From Globicatella sulfidifaciens DSM 15739 (GTDB lineage Bacteria; Bacillota; Bacilli; Lactobacillales; Aerococcaceae), in contig NZ_FUWO01000008.1 in NCBI RefSeq assembly GCF_900167405.1, positions 1-64,000 on the forward strand: a stretch of DNA of 64,000 bases, in the 5' to 3' direction. The notes beneath the pieces were generated by a model. It made no database searches and had not been told where the DNA came from. It was given only the letters and a program-made list of their open reading frames with translations. Positions within the stretch are counted from its first letter, which is position 1. Every line of letters begins with the position of its first letter. The translations under genes were made by a program, and so were the position numbers. This document shows, piece after piece, positions 7,805 to 15,963 of the stretch.

Positions 7805-8866
7805 CTATAAAATTATCAAGTTCTTAGGACTACGATTCAAACCATAGGCGCCATCTTCAGTGATAACCAAGTCATCTTCAATCCGAACACCGCCCAAACC
7901 TTCTACATATATTCCTGGTTCATTAGTAATCACTTGATTCACTAATAATGGTTGTTCATTACGGAAGTTTATACCTGGTTGTTCATGCACATCAAGCCCT
8001 AGTCCATGTCCGGTACTATGGCCAAATGCTGGTCCATATCCTTTTTCAGTAATATAATCGCGTGCTACGGCATCTAATTCTTTACCTGTCATCCCCGCTT
8101 TAGCTGCTCTATTGACACGTTCATGTGCTTCTAGGACGATATGATAAATTTCTTCCATTTTAGGCTCGATATGTCCGACCGCAATCGTTCTAGTCATATC
8201 GGAACTATAGCCGTGATAGTAACAACCAAAGTCTAATGTTACCACATCACCCTCTTCAATTACTTTATCACTCGCGACTCCATGTGGCATGGCTGAACGT
8301 AATCCGCTGGCAACAATCGTATCAAATGACATCGCAGAAGCTCCTTTAGATTTTAAGAAACGCTCCAATTCATTAGCTACTTCAATTTCTGTTACACCTG
8401 GTTTGATGAAGGTTAAAATATGCTCGAATGCTTGGTCCGTTATTTCACAAGCTTCTTTGATGATTTTAATTTCATCTTCTGATTTTACTGAACGAATTGT
8501 TTCTAATAATAATTCTGTTTCAATCATCTCAGCGTCAAATAAATCTTTTAATTTCAAGTAAGTTGCGACATTCATTTCATCTGCTTCAATAGCAACTGAT
8601 TGAATATTTTCTTGCTCAATAATTTCTGCAACAGCATTAAACGCACCGTTTTTATGGATAATAATTTCGAAGCCTTTTGCTTGTTCGGCTGCTTGAGTAT
8701 TATAACGAAAGTCTGTAATAAAATATTGTTGGGTAGGAGTAACGAATACCACTCCTGCTGAACCGGTGAAATTAGCTAAATAACGAACGTTTTTTAAATT
8801 CGTTACCAATATACTTTCGGCATTGTATTTCGTTAATTTTTGTCTTAATTGTTCAACTCTAGACAT
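7805..8866 (-). CDS. Xaa-Pro aminopeptidase/dipeptidase (M24B, YqhT-like)
   Basis: A 353-residue cytosolic metallopeptidase that should cleave peptides with proline in the second position. There is an N-terminal creatinase-like domain (about 1-125) and a C-terminal pita-bread domain. The five metal ligands are in place: Asp in VTLDFGCYY, Asp in SSDMTRT, His in STGHGLGLDVHE, Glu in TNEPGIY and Glu in VRIEDDL. It heads the operon with the Asp23-like gene and nusB. In many Firmicutes efp (elongation factor P) follows this gene, but here only 60 bases separate its stop from the chosen Asp23-family start and no efp is present. Confidence 0.9.
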   Translation of the reverse strand: MSRVEQLRQKLTKYNAESILVTNLKNVRYLANFTGSAGVVFVTPTQQYFITDFRYNTQAAEQAKGFEIIIHKNGAFNAVAEIIEQENIQSVAIEADEMNVATYLKLKDLFDAEMIETELLLETIRSVKSEDEIKIIKEACEITDQAFEHILTFIKPGVTEIEVANELERFLKSKGASAMSFDTIVASGLRSAMPHGVASDKVIEEGDVVTLDFGCYYHGYSSDMTRTIAVGHIEPKMEEIYHIVLEAHERVNRAAKAGMTGKELDAVARDYITEKGYGPAFGHSTGHGLGLDVHEQPGINFRNEQPLLVNQVITNEPGIYVEGLGGVRIEDDLVITEDGAYGLNRSPKNLIIL

Positions 8867-8964
8867 CTGAACACCCCTCTAAATAATTTAATTATATTGT
8901 ATCAAAGAATTACCATTTTGTCGCTAATTAGATTATATCGTAATTCTATGACTTTTTGCATTGC

Positions 8965-9010
8965 TTAAAAAAAGATGTGAATGAACAGAGCAATTTCTGT
9001 TCACCCACAC
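8965..9010 (-). terminator. Terminator of the comG operon
   Basis: Stem gaacaga/tctgttc, extended by gtg/cac pairs. On the minus strand it is followed by a T run (bases 8967-8973). It lies about 110 bases past the last comG gene. Confidence 0.6.
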
Positions 9011-9117
9011 CCAAAAGTATAGAATCATAAAAAGCATCATCATCGATCTATTTTACTAAAAACTTTTAACATCTTATCACTTTTTTTTCGATGATTATAC
9101 ATTATTTAATAATGATA

Positions 9118-9876
9118 TTATGGAGCTATCGCTTCTTCCAATATTATCACTTCCGATAGTATTAAAAAGCCTACTTTTTCATTTAATTGTTGTTGTTGAT
9201 AAAGCTGATGTCCAGCTTGATCATAAACCGTAACTTGTCGACCATCCGCATTGTTTTTGACCTTAACTTGTCCGATATTAAAGTCAAACTGGGTATAAGG
9301 CGCTGGTTGAATGTTCAGTTGTCCTTGAAAATTACGTCTCTTGTTAGATTGTTGCTCCCACCCTAGTTCACTCAAAGAATGCAATAGTTCTTGCACTTGA
9401 TTTTGAATCGGCGCTTCATCAAATACTTGGGGTAATTTATTAGATAGCACCACCCCTTCTACTAATAATTCATCTAATCCTCCATCATTTTCTATCTTTT
9501 GCATAGCTTGTTCTTCGATATAAATTTGATGAGAGATAATGTGGATTTGTTGCAGGTCTTGTTCTTCAACTTGAATCATTGTCAATTGTGAATAAAAGTT
9601 GGCTTCATCCATAACGACCCCGTGTCTAGGTAATAAATAAGTGGTTTGATGTTCGATTACTTCGTTTAACCGCTGAATTAATTGTTGAATACCATCCTTT
9701 TCTTTCAGGAAAGTATTACTAATCGTCAACATACTTTGTCCTTGATAGTAACCCGCAATATCTCGGTAACGCAATGATTGAATTTGGTTATAGTTCAATA
9801 AACTAATATAGGTTAAGTGAGATAAAAACATAAAGACTATCACAATGGGCAACGCCAATGCTTTATTATTCTTCAT
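9118..9876 (-). CDS. comGG: Putative ComGG, last gene of the competence pseudopilus operon
   Basis: A 252-residue protein with one N-terminal membrane segment (about residues 8-28) and a hydrophilic remainder. It has no Gly-Phe-Thr prepilin site of its own. Position and topology match ComGG, a minor pseudopilin-like component needed for DNA uptake. The chain is about twice as long as Bacillus ComGG (about 124 residues), so the assignment rests mainly on context. It overlaps the end of comGF by 11 bases and is followed by the operon terminator. Confidence 0.6.
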   Translation of the reverse strand: MKNNKALALPIVIVFMFLSHLTYISLLNYNQIQSLRYRDIAGYYQGQSMLTISNTFLKEKDGIQQLIQRLNEVIEHQTTYLLPRHGVVMDEANFYSQLTMIQVEEQDLQQIHIISHQIYIEEQAMQKIENDGGLDELLVEGVVLSNKLPQVFDEAPIQNQVQELLHSLSELGWEQQSNKRRNFQGQLNIQPAPYTQFDFNIGQVKVKNNADGRQVTVYDQAGHQLYQQQQLNEKVGFLILSEVIILEEAIAP

Positions 9877-10291
9877 ATTTTACTATTCCGAAAAATTTTT
9901 GTTGATTTTGATAGGTGACCATCACTTCAATCCAACTTCCCTTTTGATTTAGTTCCCATGATTGTACTTGATAAGCATAGGGATGATGTCCTGGCTTTTT
10001 ATAAATTTTATTGTTTTCTAACACAATCTGATAATAGCCAGCCTCATTTTTCATCTTAATCGTATTATGCTTCACCTCTTCCACTTGATATTGTCGCAAC
10101 TCTGCTTCCAATAATGATAAAAACTGGTGTCCATCGGCCGATAATTCTTGTGATTGAGCGAAACGAACCCTTTGATAACTGTTCATAATTTGATAGATAC
10201 CATGCATCATTAGACTAATCACCATCAAACTAATTAATGCTTCAATCAAAATCATTCCTCGATTATTGTAAATTGAGCAATTGGACTTCAT
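9866..10291 (-). CDS. comGF: ComGF-like minor pseudopilin
   Basis: About 141 residues from the ATG at 10291, which has a GGAGG site; a longer frame from 10360 has none. A prepilin-like N-terminus (NNRGMILIEALISLMVISLM) precedes a soluble domain with the ComGF-type tail (YQVQSWELNQKGSWIEVMVTYQ). It is part of the competence pseudopilus that brings transforming DNA to the membrane channel. Start and end overlap comGE and comGG, so translation is probably coupled. Confidence 0.8.
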   Translation of the reverse strand: MKSNCSIYNNRGMILIEALISLMVISLMMHGIYQIMNSYQRVRFAQSQELSADGHQFLSLLEAELRQYQVEEVKHNTIKMKNEAGYYQIVLENNKIYKKPGHHPYAYQVQSWELNQKGSWIEVMVTYQNQQKFFGIVKYEE

Positions 10292-10604
10292 ATTGATTGC
10301 CTCCATCAAATACAATTTGATAAACCCCATTATTGGCTTGCCATGTGACTCCTTCTTCATATAAAAGAGTGTAAGCCTCTATGCGCGTATCTAAATCCAA
10401 CGATGTTTGTTGTTGCGACATTTGGATTAAATCATCAAATAGTTGCCATTGATTGGCAACTAACTTTAACTCCTCTAGTCGCTGTAATTCTCTATGATAA
10501 GCTGGTAAATACAACATCAACATTAAACTAAAGATAATAAAAGCAACCATACTATCAACTAAGGCGAATCCTTGATTATTCTGTTTGTACCACAAATTTA
10601 CCAC
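10263..10604 (-). CDS. comGE: ComGE-like minor pseudopilin
   Basis: A 113-residue protein with the N-terminal class III prepilin signal NNQGFALVDSMVAFIIFSLM, which the prepilin peptidase ComC should cut after the Gly. The rest is a short soluble domain. The first codon is GTG at 10604; a TTG at 10593 is better placed relative to AGGAAG, so the start is uncertain by a few codons. It overlaps comGD and comGF. Confidence 0.75.
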   Translation of the reverse strand: MVNLWYKQNNQGFALVDSMVAFIIFSLMLMLYLPAYHRELQRLEELKLVANQWQLFDDLIQMSQQQTSLDLDTRIEAYTLLYEEGVTWQANNGVYQIVFDGGNQYEVQLLNLQ

Positions 10605-10995
10605 TTCCTAATTGAAAGACAATTTTAACATGGGGGCCTTCGTTAGTATATAATGTAACCGTTCGAAATTGATTGACTCGCCCATTTGCTAAATAATCAA
10701 AAATAAAAGTTTGATTAAAATATAATGTTTCGGGTAGTTGCAGGTTGCGATCATTAAAGCGAACCTCCTGTCGGGATTGATCAAAGGTTACCGTATAACG
10801 TTTATTATGAAAGAGTGCTTTCTGCTGGGTATAATTCAATTGTGCGACTAATTGATCCACAAACAGACGATTTTCAATTTGATTAGCTATTTGACAATGA
10901 GGGATTTTTATCATAAGTAATATTAGAAAGCTAATAATAATTAAATGAATCAACATCTCAACTAAAGTAAAACCCCTATTATTGTCCACTATCAC
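10576..10995 (-). CDS. comGD: ComGD-like minor pseudopilin
   Basis: A 139-residue pseudopilin with a canonical cleavage and methylation motif (NNRGFTLVEMLIHLIIIS) followed by a hydrophobic helix. The small soluble domain ends in a GSGKFVVQ strand, as in GspH-like minor pilins. It overlaps comGC by 17 bases. The predicted role is at the tip of the competence pseudopilus. Confidence 0.82.
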   Translation of the reverse strand: MIVDNNRGFTLVEMLIHLIIISFLILLMIKIPHCQIANQIENRLFVDQLVAQLNYTQQKALFHNKRYTVTFDQSRQEVRFNDRNLQLPETLYFNQTFIFDYLANGRVNQFRTVTLYTNEGPHVKIVFQLGSGKFVVQTE

Positions 10996-11323
10996 TACTA
11001 ATCGGAACGGTAATAACGGTGTCTGGACTTAAACCTAATAAACGTTCTGCTTCATCAGCTTGTTTTTGTGTCAAATAACCTTCACTAACTAATAGCGTTA
11101 AGGTCGCATCATCACTCTTTTCAACTAACTGATAGGTATTCACTTGTGTCTCCACAATTTCAGCAATATTCTCAGTTGCTTGGGTCTCAATCCGCTCTTT
11201 TTGTCCGGAAACATTTGGAATAATAATCGCCATCAATAATCCAACGATAATTAAGACAATTAACATTTCCAAAAGCGTAAATCCCTTGCGATTGCTGAAA
11301 TGTTTGATAATTTTTCTTTTCAT
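10979..11323 (-). CDS. comGC: ComGC, major competence pseudopilin
   Basis: A 114-residue type IV pilin-like protein and main subunit of the competence pseudopilus. The motif RKGFTLLEMLIVLIIVGLLM with Gly-Phe cleavage site and Glu at position 5 is typical. The short soluble domain contains the family pattern SEGYLTQKQADEAERLLGL. It follows comGB by 17 bases. Confidence 0.92.
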   Translation of the reverse strand: MKRKIIKHFSNRKGFTLLEMLIVLIIVGLLMAIIIPNVSGQKERIETQATENIAEIVETQVNTYQLVEKSDDATLTLLVSEGYLTQKQADEAERLLGLSPDTVITVPISSDSGQ

Positions 11324-11340
11324 TTTTCTACCTCTTTCTT

Positions 11341-12417
11341 TTATAAACCTTCCATTGTTAAGATTGGTAACATCATCATCAAATACATTCCCATGACTAA
11401 AAGCGCAATCAAAACAAATAAAATAGGTTGCAAATAATTAATTTTTTTGGCGACATCTTCCATTAATTCGGTCACTAATTTATTTGAAAACAGTAGACAC
11501 TTCGTGGATAGTTGACTGGTCAATTCACCTTGATAAACAATCATCCCTAATTCCGGTTGAAATAGTCTTAAAGCGTTTAAACTATCACTTAGCGCTTCTC
11601 CTTTCTTTAAATTTTCTGTTAAATAGGCCGCCACTTCTGTTAAAAAAGGATCAATCGGATATTGTACAATAAAATCAAAAGTCTGCTGTAAAGAAAAACC
11701 TCCTTCTAAAAAATAACCTAAATTTTGGGCCACTTTATATGTACAATAATATCGAATCCATTTATTTAACAGAGGAATTTTTAGTAATAGCTTATAACGA
11801 TGCATCGCACTTTTTCGGAGTAAATAGACATCAATAAAAAAATATCCCAAAATACTAATAGCAAATAGACTGATTAATATTTGAGGTAAATAAGAAAAAA
11901 ATAAAACTAATAAACGAATAAGTGGCGTGTTTTGATACACTTCAACTGAAATAAAACTAAGAATATGGGGAAGTAGAAATATTCTCATGCCTAATAATAA
12001 CGCAATTAAAAAGACAAACATAACGATCGGATAAGTCAATGTCTTCACTATTTTTTGACGATAATCAGCTCGAAGCTTTAAAGACTCCGAACATTTTTGT
12101 AAAGCCGGATGAAACCGTCCCTGTTTTTGTCCATAAAAAATTTGCGCGACAATATCCAAAGAAAATCCAATTTGTCTAAGTCCTCTTTCTAGTCCTGCAC
12201 CTTGTTCTAGTGATTGCACTATAATTTTAATCAGCTCTCGATATTGAGGCATCAGTAATTCCATAAAGACTAGCGCTTGATTTAATGAAAAGCCTTCTGA
12301 TAATAACTCAAATAAATTTTGTAAAAAGAGTGCCTGGTCCTTGGTTTTCACTTTTTTAGGTAAAGGACGTTTAAACCACTTCAAACTGATGGTAGCTTTT
12401 ACTGGTGATGTATCCAT
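11341..12417 (-). CDS. comGB: ComGB, polytopic membrane protein of the competence pseudopilus
   Basis: A 358-residue GspF/PilC-family membrane protein that assembles the pseudopilus with the ATPase ComGA. It has two GspF-type helical repeats: one beginning FLQNLFELLSEGFSLNQAL, the other beginning VAQNLGYFLEGGFSLQQTF. Three hydrophobic segments are visible, the last near the C-terminus. Its start overlaps comGA by 47 bases, which suggests coupling. Confidence 0.9.
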   Translation of the reverse strand: MDTSPVKATISLKWFKRPLPKKVKTKDQALFLQNLFELLSEGFSLNQALVFMELLMPQYRELIKIIVQSLEQGAGLERGLRQIGFSLDIVAQIFYGQKQGRFHPALQKCSESLKLRADYRQKIVKTLTYPIVMFVFLIALLLGMRIFLLPHILSFISVEVYQNTPLIRLLVLFFSYLPQILISLFAISILGYFFIDVYLLRKSAMHRYKLLLKIPLLNKWIRYYCTYKVAQNLGYFLEGGFSLQQTFDFIVQYPIDPFLTEVAAYLTENLKKGEALSDSLNALRLFQPELGMIVYQGELTSQLSTKCLLFSNKLVTELMEDVAKKINYLQPILFVLIALLVMGMYLMMMLPILTMEGL

Positions 12418-13381
12418 ATGACCATGCCTTTCTTAAATAATCATTAATCTCTGGAAAACTCGCCTCCCCTTGTGATAAAACCTCTTGCAATGTTGAACCA
12501 GCTAACACCTCAAAAATAGCGGCTCGCCCTCCTAATTTGGGCTTAAGGACAGATGTGCAAGGCACCAATCGTTGGGAAATAACCCCGATTAAAGTTTGAC
12601 GAATTTGTTCATTACTGACTGATAATTCTTGTAATCGACCAATCACGCCTAAAGTATTTTTGGCGTGAATCGTCGCAATCATTAAGTGGCCCGTTAATGC
12701 TCCTCTAATTACCATTCTGGCGGTTATCTCATCACGAATTTCACCAATTAACAAAACATCAGGATGATGACGTAAAGAAGCTTTAATTAAGACATCATAA
12801 TCTATATCCGCTCTTAAATTGACTTCTGTTTGTAAAAAGGTCTCTTCGATAATCTCGACAGGGTCCTCCATGGTAATCACTTGCAGTGGTTCTTCTTTCA
12901 TTCGCTCACGTAGTAATTGATAAATAGTCGTTGTTTTTCCTGAACCGACAGGCCCAGAAAATAATAACAATCCACTTTTTCTTCTCACTAATTGTCTTAG
13001 GTGTGCTAGTTCATTCGGAAAATAAGTCATCAGTGCTTGTTGATGATGCGTTACTTGTCGAATTAAACGAATCACCAGTGATTCCCATAAGTTCACATTA
13101 GTGATGGTCGATAAACGCAATTCTACTGCACCACCTGCTAGCTGATAATGAATCGAACCAGACTGTGGCTTACGCTTCTCACCTACATCCAAATTAGCTA
13201 AAAATTTAAAATAACTAATTAATTTACGGCCCCAAACTTCACTTTCATCTCTTTGAAATAACATTTCACCATTTACTCTAAAGTAAATGGCATACACTTG
13301 ATGTCTTGGCAATATATGAATGTCGGATGTGTTTTCAGTTAATGCTTCTTCAATCATTATTTTCGCTTGTTGTTCAATCAT
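12371..13381 (-). CDS. comGA: ComGA, competence pseudopilus assembly ATPase
   Basis: A 336-residue GspE/PilB-family ATPase that powers pseudopilus assembly at the inner face of the membrane. Walker A is GPVGSGKTTT, the Asp box includes MEDPVE, and Walker B is LLIGEIRD. The His box ATIHAKNT is also present. It is the first gene of a seven-gene comG operon. The upstream 250 bases are shared with the divergent rpoY; no convincing ComK or sigma-X box could be fixed by eye. Confidence 0.95.
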   Translation of the reverse strand: MIEQQAKIMIEEALTENTSDIHILPRHQVYAIYFRVNGEMLFQRDESEVWGRKLISYFKFLANLDVGEKRKPQSGSIHYQLAGGAVELRLSTITNVNLWESLVIRLIRQVTHHQQALMTYFPNELAHLRQLVRRKSGLLLFSGPVGSGKTTTIYQLLRERMKEEPLQVITMEDPVEIIEETFLQTEVNLRADIDYDVLIKASLRHHPDVLLIGEIRDEITARMVIRGALTGHLMIATIHAKNTLGVIGRLQELSVSNEQIRQTLIGVISQRLVPCTSVLKPKLGGRAAIFEVLAGSTLQEVLSQGEASFPEINDYLRKAWSYGYITSKSYHQFEVV

Positions 13382-13636
13382 TTCTTACCACCTCTTTGAC
13401 CGGTCATCATTAAATACGCAAAATATTATCAAACACTTTTTAAGTAAGCCTTTTATTAAATTAAAGTTTCTATACTTAATCCACTTTGTATGATAAAATA
13501 TTGATAGCATAGACCGTTTAAACAGTTTTTACCATTAAGTTCGTGTTCTTATGCGATCAATTCGCAATAAAATTTCATTGCAATGCACGTTTTGAAAGCT
13601 TTTAAACCCAGTAATAAAAAATAAAAGGAGATTCAT

Positions 13637-13852
13637 ATGATTTTTAAAGCAACATATCAAGAAACTAAAAACCAAGTTCCATTAAGAGAGAACACTAAAT
13701 CACTTTATATCGAAGCAGATAATATTGTGGAAGCTCGCGCTAAATTTGATGAGAATACACCATACAATATTGAATATTTACAGGAGTTATCAGAAGCTCA
13801 TTTAGAATATGAGCGCGAACATAATCCTGATTTCAAAATAATGGAGTTTTAG
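13637..13852 (+). CDS. rpoY: RNA polymerase epsilon subunit RpoY
   Basis: A 71-residue small acidic protein matching the RpoY (formerly DUF1447/YkzG) family: MIFKATYQETK at the start, a central SLYIEADNIVEAR segment and an EYEREHNPDFKIMEF end. It binds RNA polymerase in Firmicutes. An AAAGGAG site precedes the ATG. It is followed after one base by the RNase J gene, the standard arrangement. Confidence 0.93.
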   Translation: MIFKATYQETKNQVPLRENTKSLYIEADNIVEARAKFDENTPYNIEYLQELSEAHLEYEREHNPDFKIMEF

Positions 13853-13853
13853 A

Positions 13854-15581
13854 ATGTCTACGACACTTAAAAATAACGAAACAGGCATTTTTGCTCTAGG
13901 TGGATTAGGTGAAGTTGGAAAAAATATGTATGGTGTCCAATTTCAAGATGAGATTATCCTACTAGACTGCGGTGTGATGTTTCCGGAAGATGAATTATTG
14001 GGAATTGATTATGTCATTCCTGATTTTCAATATATTTTACAAAATAAACATAAAGTATCGGCATTAATTATTTCCCATGGTCACGAAGACCATATCGGAG
14101 GCGTTCCTTATTTGTTACAACAAATAAATGTTCCTATTTATGCCGGTAAATTAGCTAGTGCATTAATCCGTAACAAATTACAAGAACGCGGTTTGTTGAA
14201 AGATGCGAATATCACTGAAATTGACGAAAATACCGTTTTACGCTTTAGAAAAACGACCGTTAGTTTTTACCTGACAACCCATAGTATTCCCGAAGCATAT
14301 GGCGTAGTAGTTAAGACACCTCCTGGCAATATTGTCTTTACAGGGGATTATAAATTTGACTTTACTCCTGTTGGCAAACCAGCCGATTTGCATCGCATGG
14401 CTCGCATCGGTGAAGAAGGAGTTTTAGTGTTATTAGGTGATTCCACTAACGCAGAAATCCCAACTTTCACTAAATCAGAAAAAATTGTGGGTCAATCAAT
14501 TAAGAATATTATCCAAGGAGTTCAAGGACGAGTCATCTTCGCTACTTTTGCTTCGAATGTTTCACGACTTCAACAAGTAGTCGAAGTCGCCAAAGAAACT
14601 GATCGTAAAATCGCAGTCTTTGGACGCAGTATGGAATCGGCGATTAAAACCGGTCGCGAATTAGGCTATATCGAAACGGATGGTCAAGATCTATTTGTTG
14701 ATGGTCGAAACATTGATTCCGTAGACGGTAATAAACTGATTATATTATGTACCGGATCTCAAGGTGAGCCGATGGCTGCTTTAAGTCGTATTGCTAATGG
14801 TACCCATCGTCAAATTTCGATTCAACCGGAAGATACAGTAATTTTTTCTAGTTCACCTATTCCAGGCAATACCATCAGTGTCAATCGTGTCATTAACCGT
14901 TTAACTGAATTAGGTGCCAATGTGATCCATGGTAAAATTAATAATATTCATACCTCAGGACATGGTGGGCAACAAGAACAACTGTTAATGTTACGTCTAA
15001 TGAAACCTAAATATTTCATGCCTGTCCATGGTGAATATCGCATGCAAAGTATTCAAGCAGAATTAGCACAAGAAACCGGTATTCCAAAAGAAAACTGTTT
15101 TATTTTAGCCAATGGTGATATGCTAGCTGTCACTCAAAATAGTGCTCGTGTGGCGGGTAATTTTCAAGCACAAGATGTTTACGTTGATGGTAGTGGTATT
15201 GGTGATATCGGAAGTATCGTCTTACGTGATCGTCATACCTTGTCAGAAGATGGTTTAATCATCGTCACTGCGACAATTGACTATCAAAACCATGCGTTAA
15301 TTAGTGGTCCTGATATTATGTCTCGTGGCTTTATTTATATGCGTGAATCCATTGATTTAATCAATGAAATGCAAAATCAATTACGTTCAGCCATTAATCG
15401 TGGATTAAACGAAAATGGTGCTGTGGTAACTGAAAAAATGATTCGCGATGTGATTTTTGATACGATTTATCCTCTCATTCACGAGAAAACGGAACGTAAA
15501 CCAATGGTCTTACCAATCTTATTAGACATTAATAAAGGTGTCCGTAAACGGGTAACTTCTAATAATCAATCACAAAATTAA
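13854..15581 (+). CDS. rnjA: Ribonuclease J1
   Basis: A 575-residue metallo-beta-lactamase/beta-CASP ribonuclease with 5'-to-3' exo- and endonuclease activity, central to mRNA decay and rRNA maturation. The metal site HGHEDHIGG, the GDYKFD segment and the beta-CASP motifs (including HTSGHG) are all present. The C-terminal dimer domain is present, with a slightly extended basic tail. Start ATG overlaps the rpoY context with one base between genes. A strong terminator follows. Confidence 0.96.
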   Translation: MSTTLKNNETGIFALGGLGEVGKNMYGVQFQDEIILLDCGVMFPEDELLGIDYVIPDFQYILQNKHKVSALIISHGHEDHIGGVPYLLQQINVPIYAGKLASALIRNKLQERGLLKDANITEIDENTVLRFRKTTVSFYLTTHSIPEAYGVVVKTPPGNIVFTGDYKFDFTPVGKPADLHRMARIGEEGVLVLLGDSTNAEIPTFTKSEKIVGQSIKNIIQGVQGRVIFATFASNVSRLQQVVEVAKETDRKIAVFGRSMESAIKTGRELGYIETDGQDLFVDGRNIDSVDGNKLIILCTGSQGEPMAALSRIANGTHRQISIQPEDTVIFSSSPIPGNTISVNRVINRLTELGANVIHGKINNIHTSGHGGQQEQLLMLRLMKPKYFMPVHGEYRMQSIQAELAQETGIPKENCFILANGDMLAVTQNSARVAGNFQAQDVYVDGSGIGDIGSIVLRDRHTLSEDGLIIVTATIDYQNHALISGPDIMSRGFIYMRESIDLINEMQNQLRSAINRGLNENGAVVTEKMIRDVIFDTIYPLIHEKTERKPMVLPILLDINKGVRKRVTSNNQSQN

Positions 15582-15624
15582 TCATTTAGCTAAACGCTTT
15601 GAAAGATATTTAATAAAATAGACT

Positions 15625-15674
15625 CCCCTTAAAAGTAGCTACCAAAAATGGATACTACTTTTAAGGGGGTTTTT
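15625..15674 (+). terminator. Terminator of rpoY-rnjA
   Basis: A 14-bp stem, ccccttaaaagtag with ctacttttaagggg, followed by a T-rich stretch. It lies 44 bases past the rnjA stop. Confidence 0.9.
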
Positions 15675-15676
15675 AT

Positions 15677-15916
15677 ATGCACGTGAGTGGTAACGGATAA
15701 CTATCTATACTCTTTAAGAGTCATTTTATCTCTTATAAAGAGGCTGAGCATCAACTTGATAAACTTGGTAGAGTGAGTGCTCGATAATTAACAGCGCAGG
15801 AGGAGGACAGACGAAGCGAAAATTATTCGATTTTCTACTTCTTGCCCAATCCCTAAACATTTTAGCAAAGTAATAAATTTTTATACTGCTTAACTTATTG
15901 GTCGATTGTTCGAAAT
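15677..15916. other. Non-coding stretch between convergent rnjA and alpha-galactosidase genes
   Basis: About 240 bases between two terminators without a supportable gene. Both strands have open stretches of 60-70 codons but no ribosome site or family resemblance. It contains an unusual purine-rich patch (gcaggaggaggacagacg at about 15797). It may be a relic of an intergenic repeat; nothing more can be said from one copy. Confidence 0.3.
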
Positions 15917-15947
15917 ATAAAAAAGCGGACAAAAACTCGTCCGCTTC
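15917..15947 (-). terminator. Terminator of the galactoside operon
   Basis: Stem gcggac/gtccgc, with a T run on the minus strand (bases 15918-15924). It sits 17 bases past the alpha-galactosidase stop. Confidence 0.85.
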
Positions 15948-15963
15948 TTATTACGATTAGTAA

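Noticed and set aside
15726-15932. 68-codon minus-strand frame between rnjA and the alpha-galactosidase
   Set aside because: No ribosome site, no family resemblance, and it runs into a terminator. Treated as non-coding.
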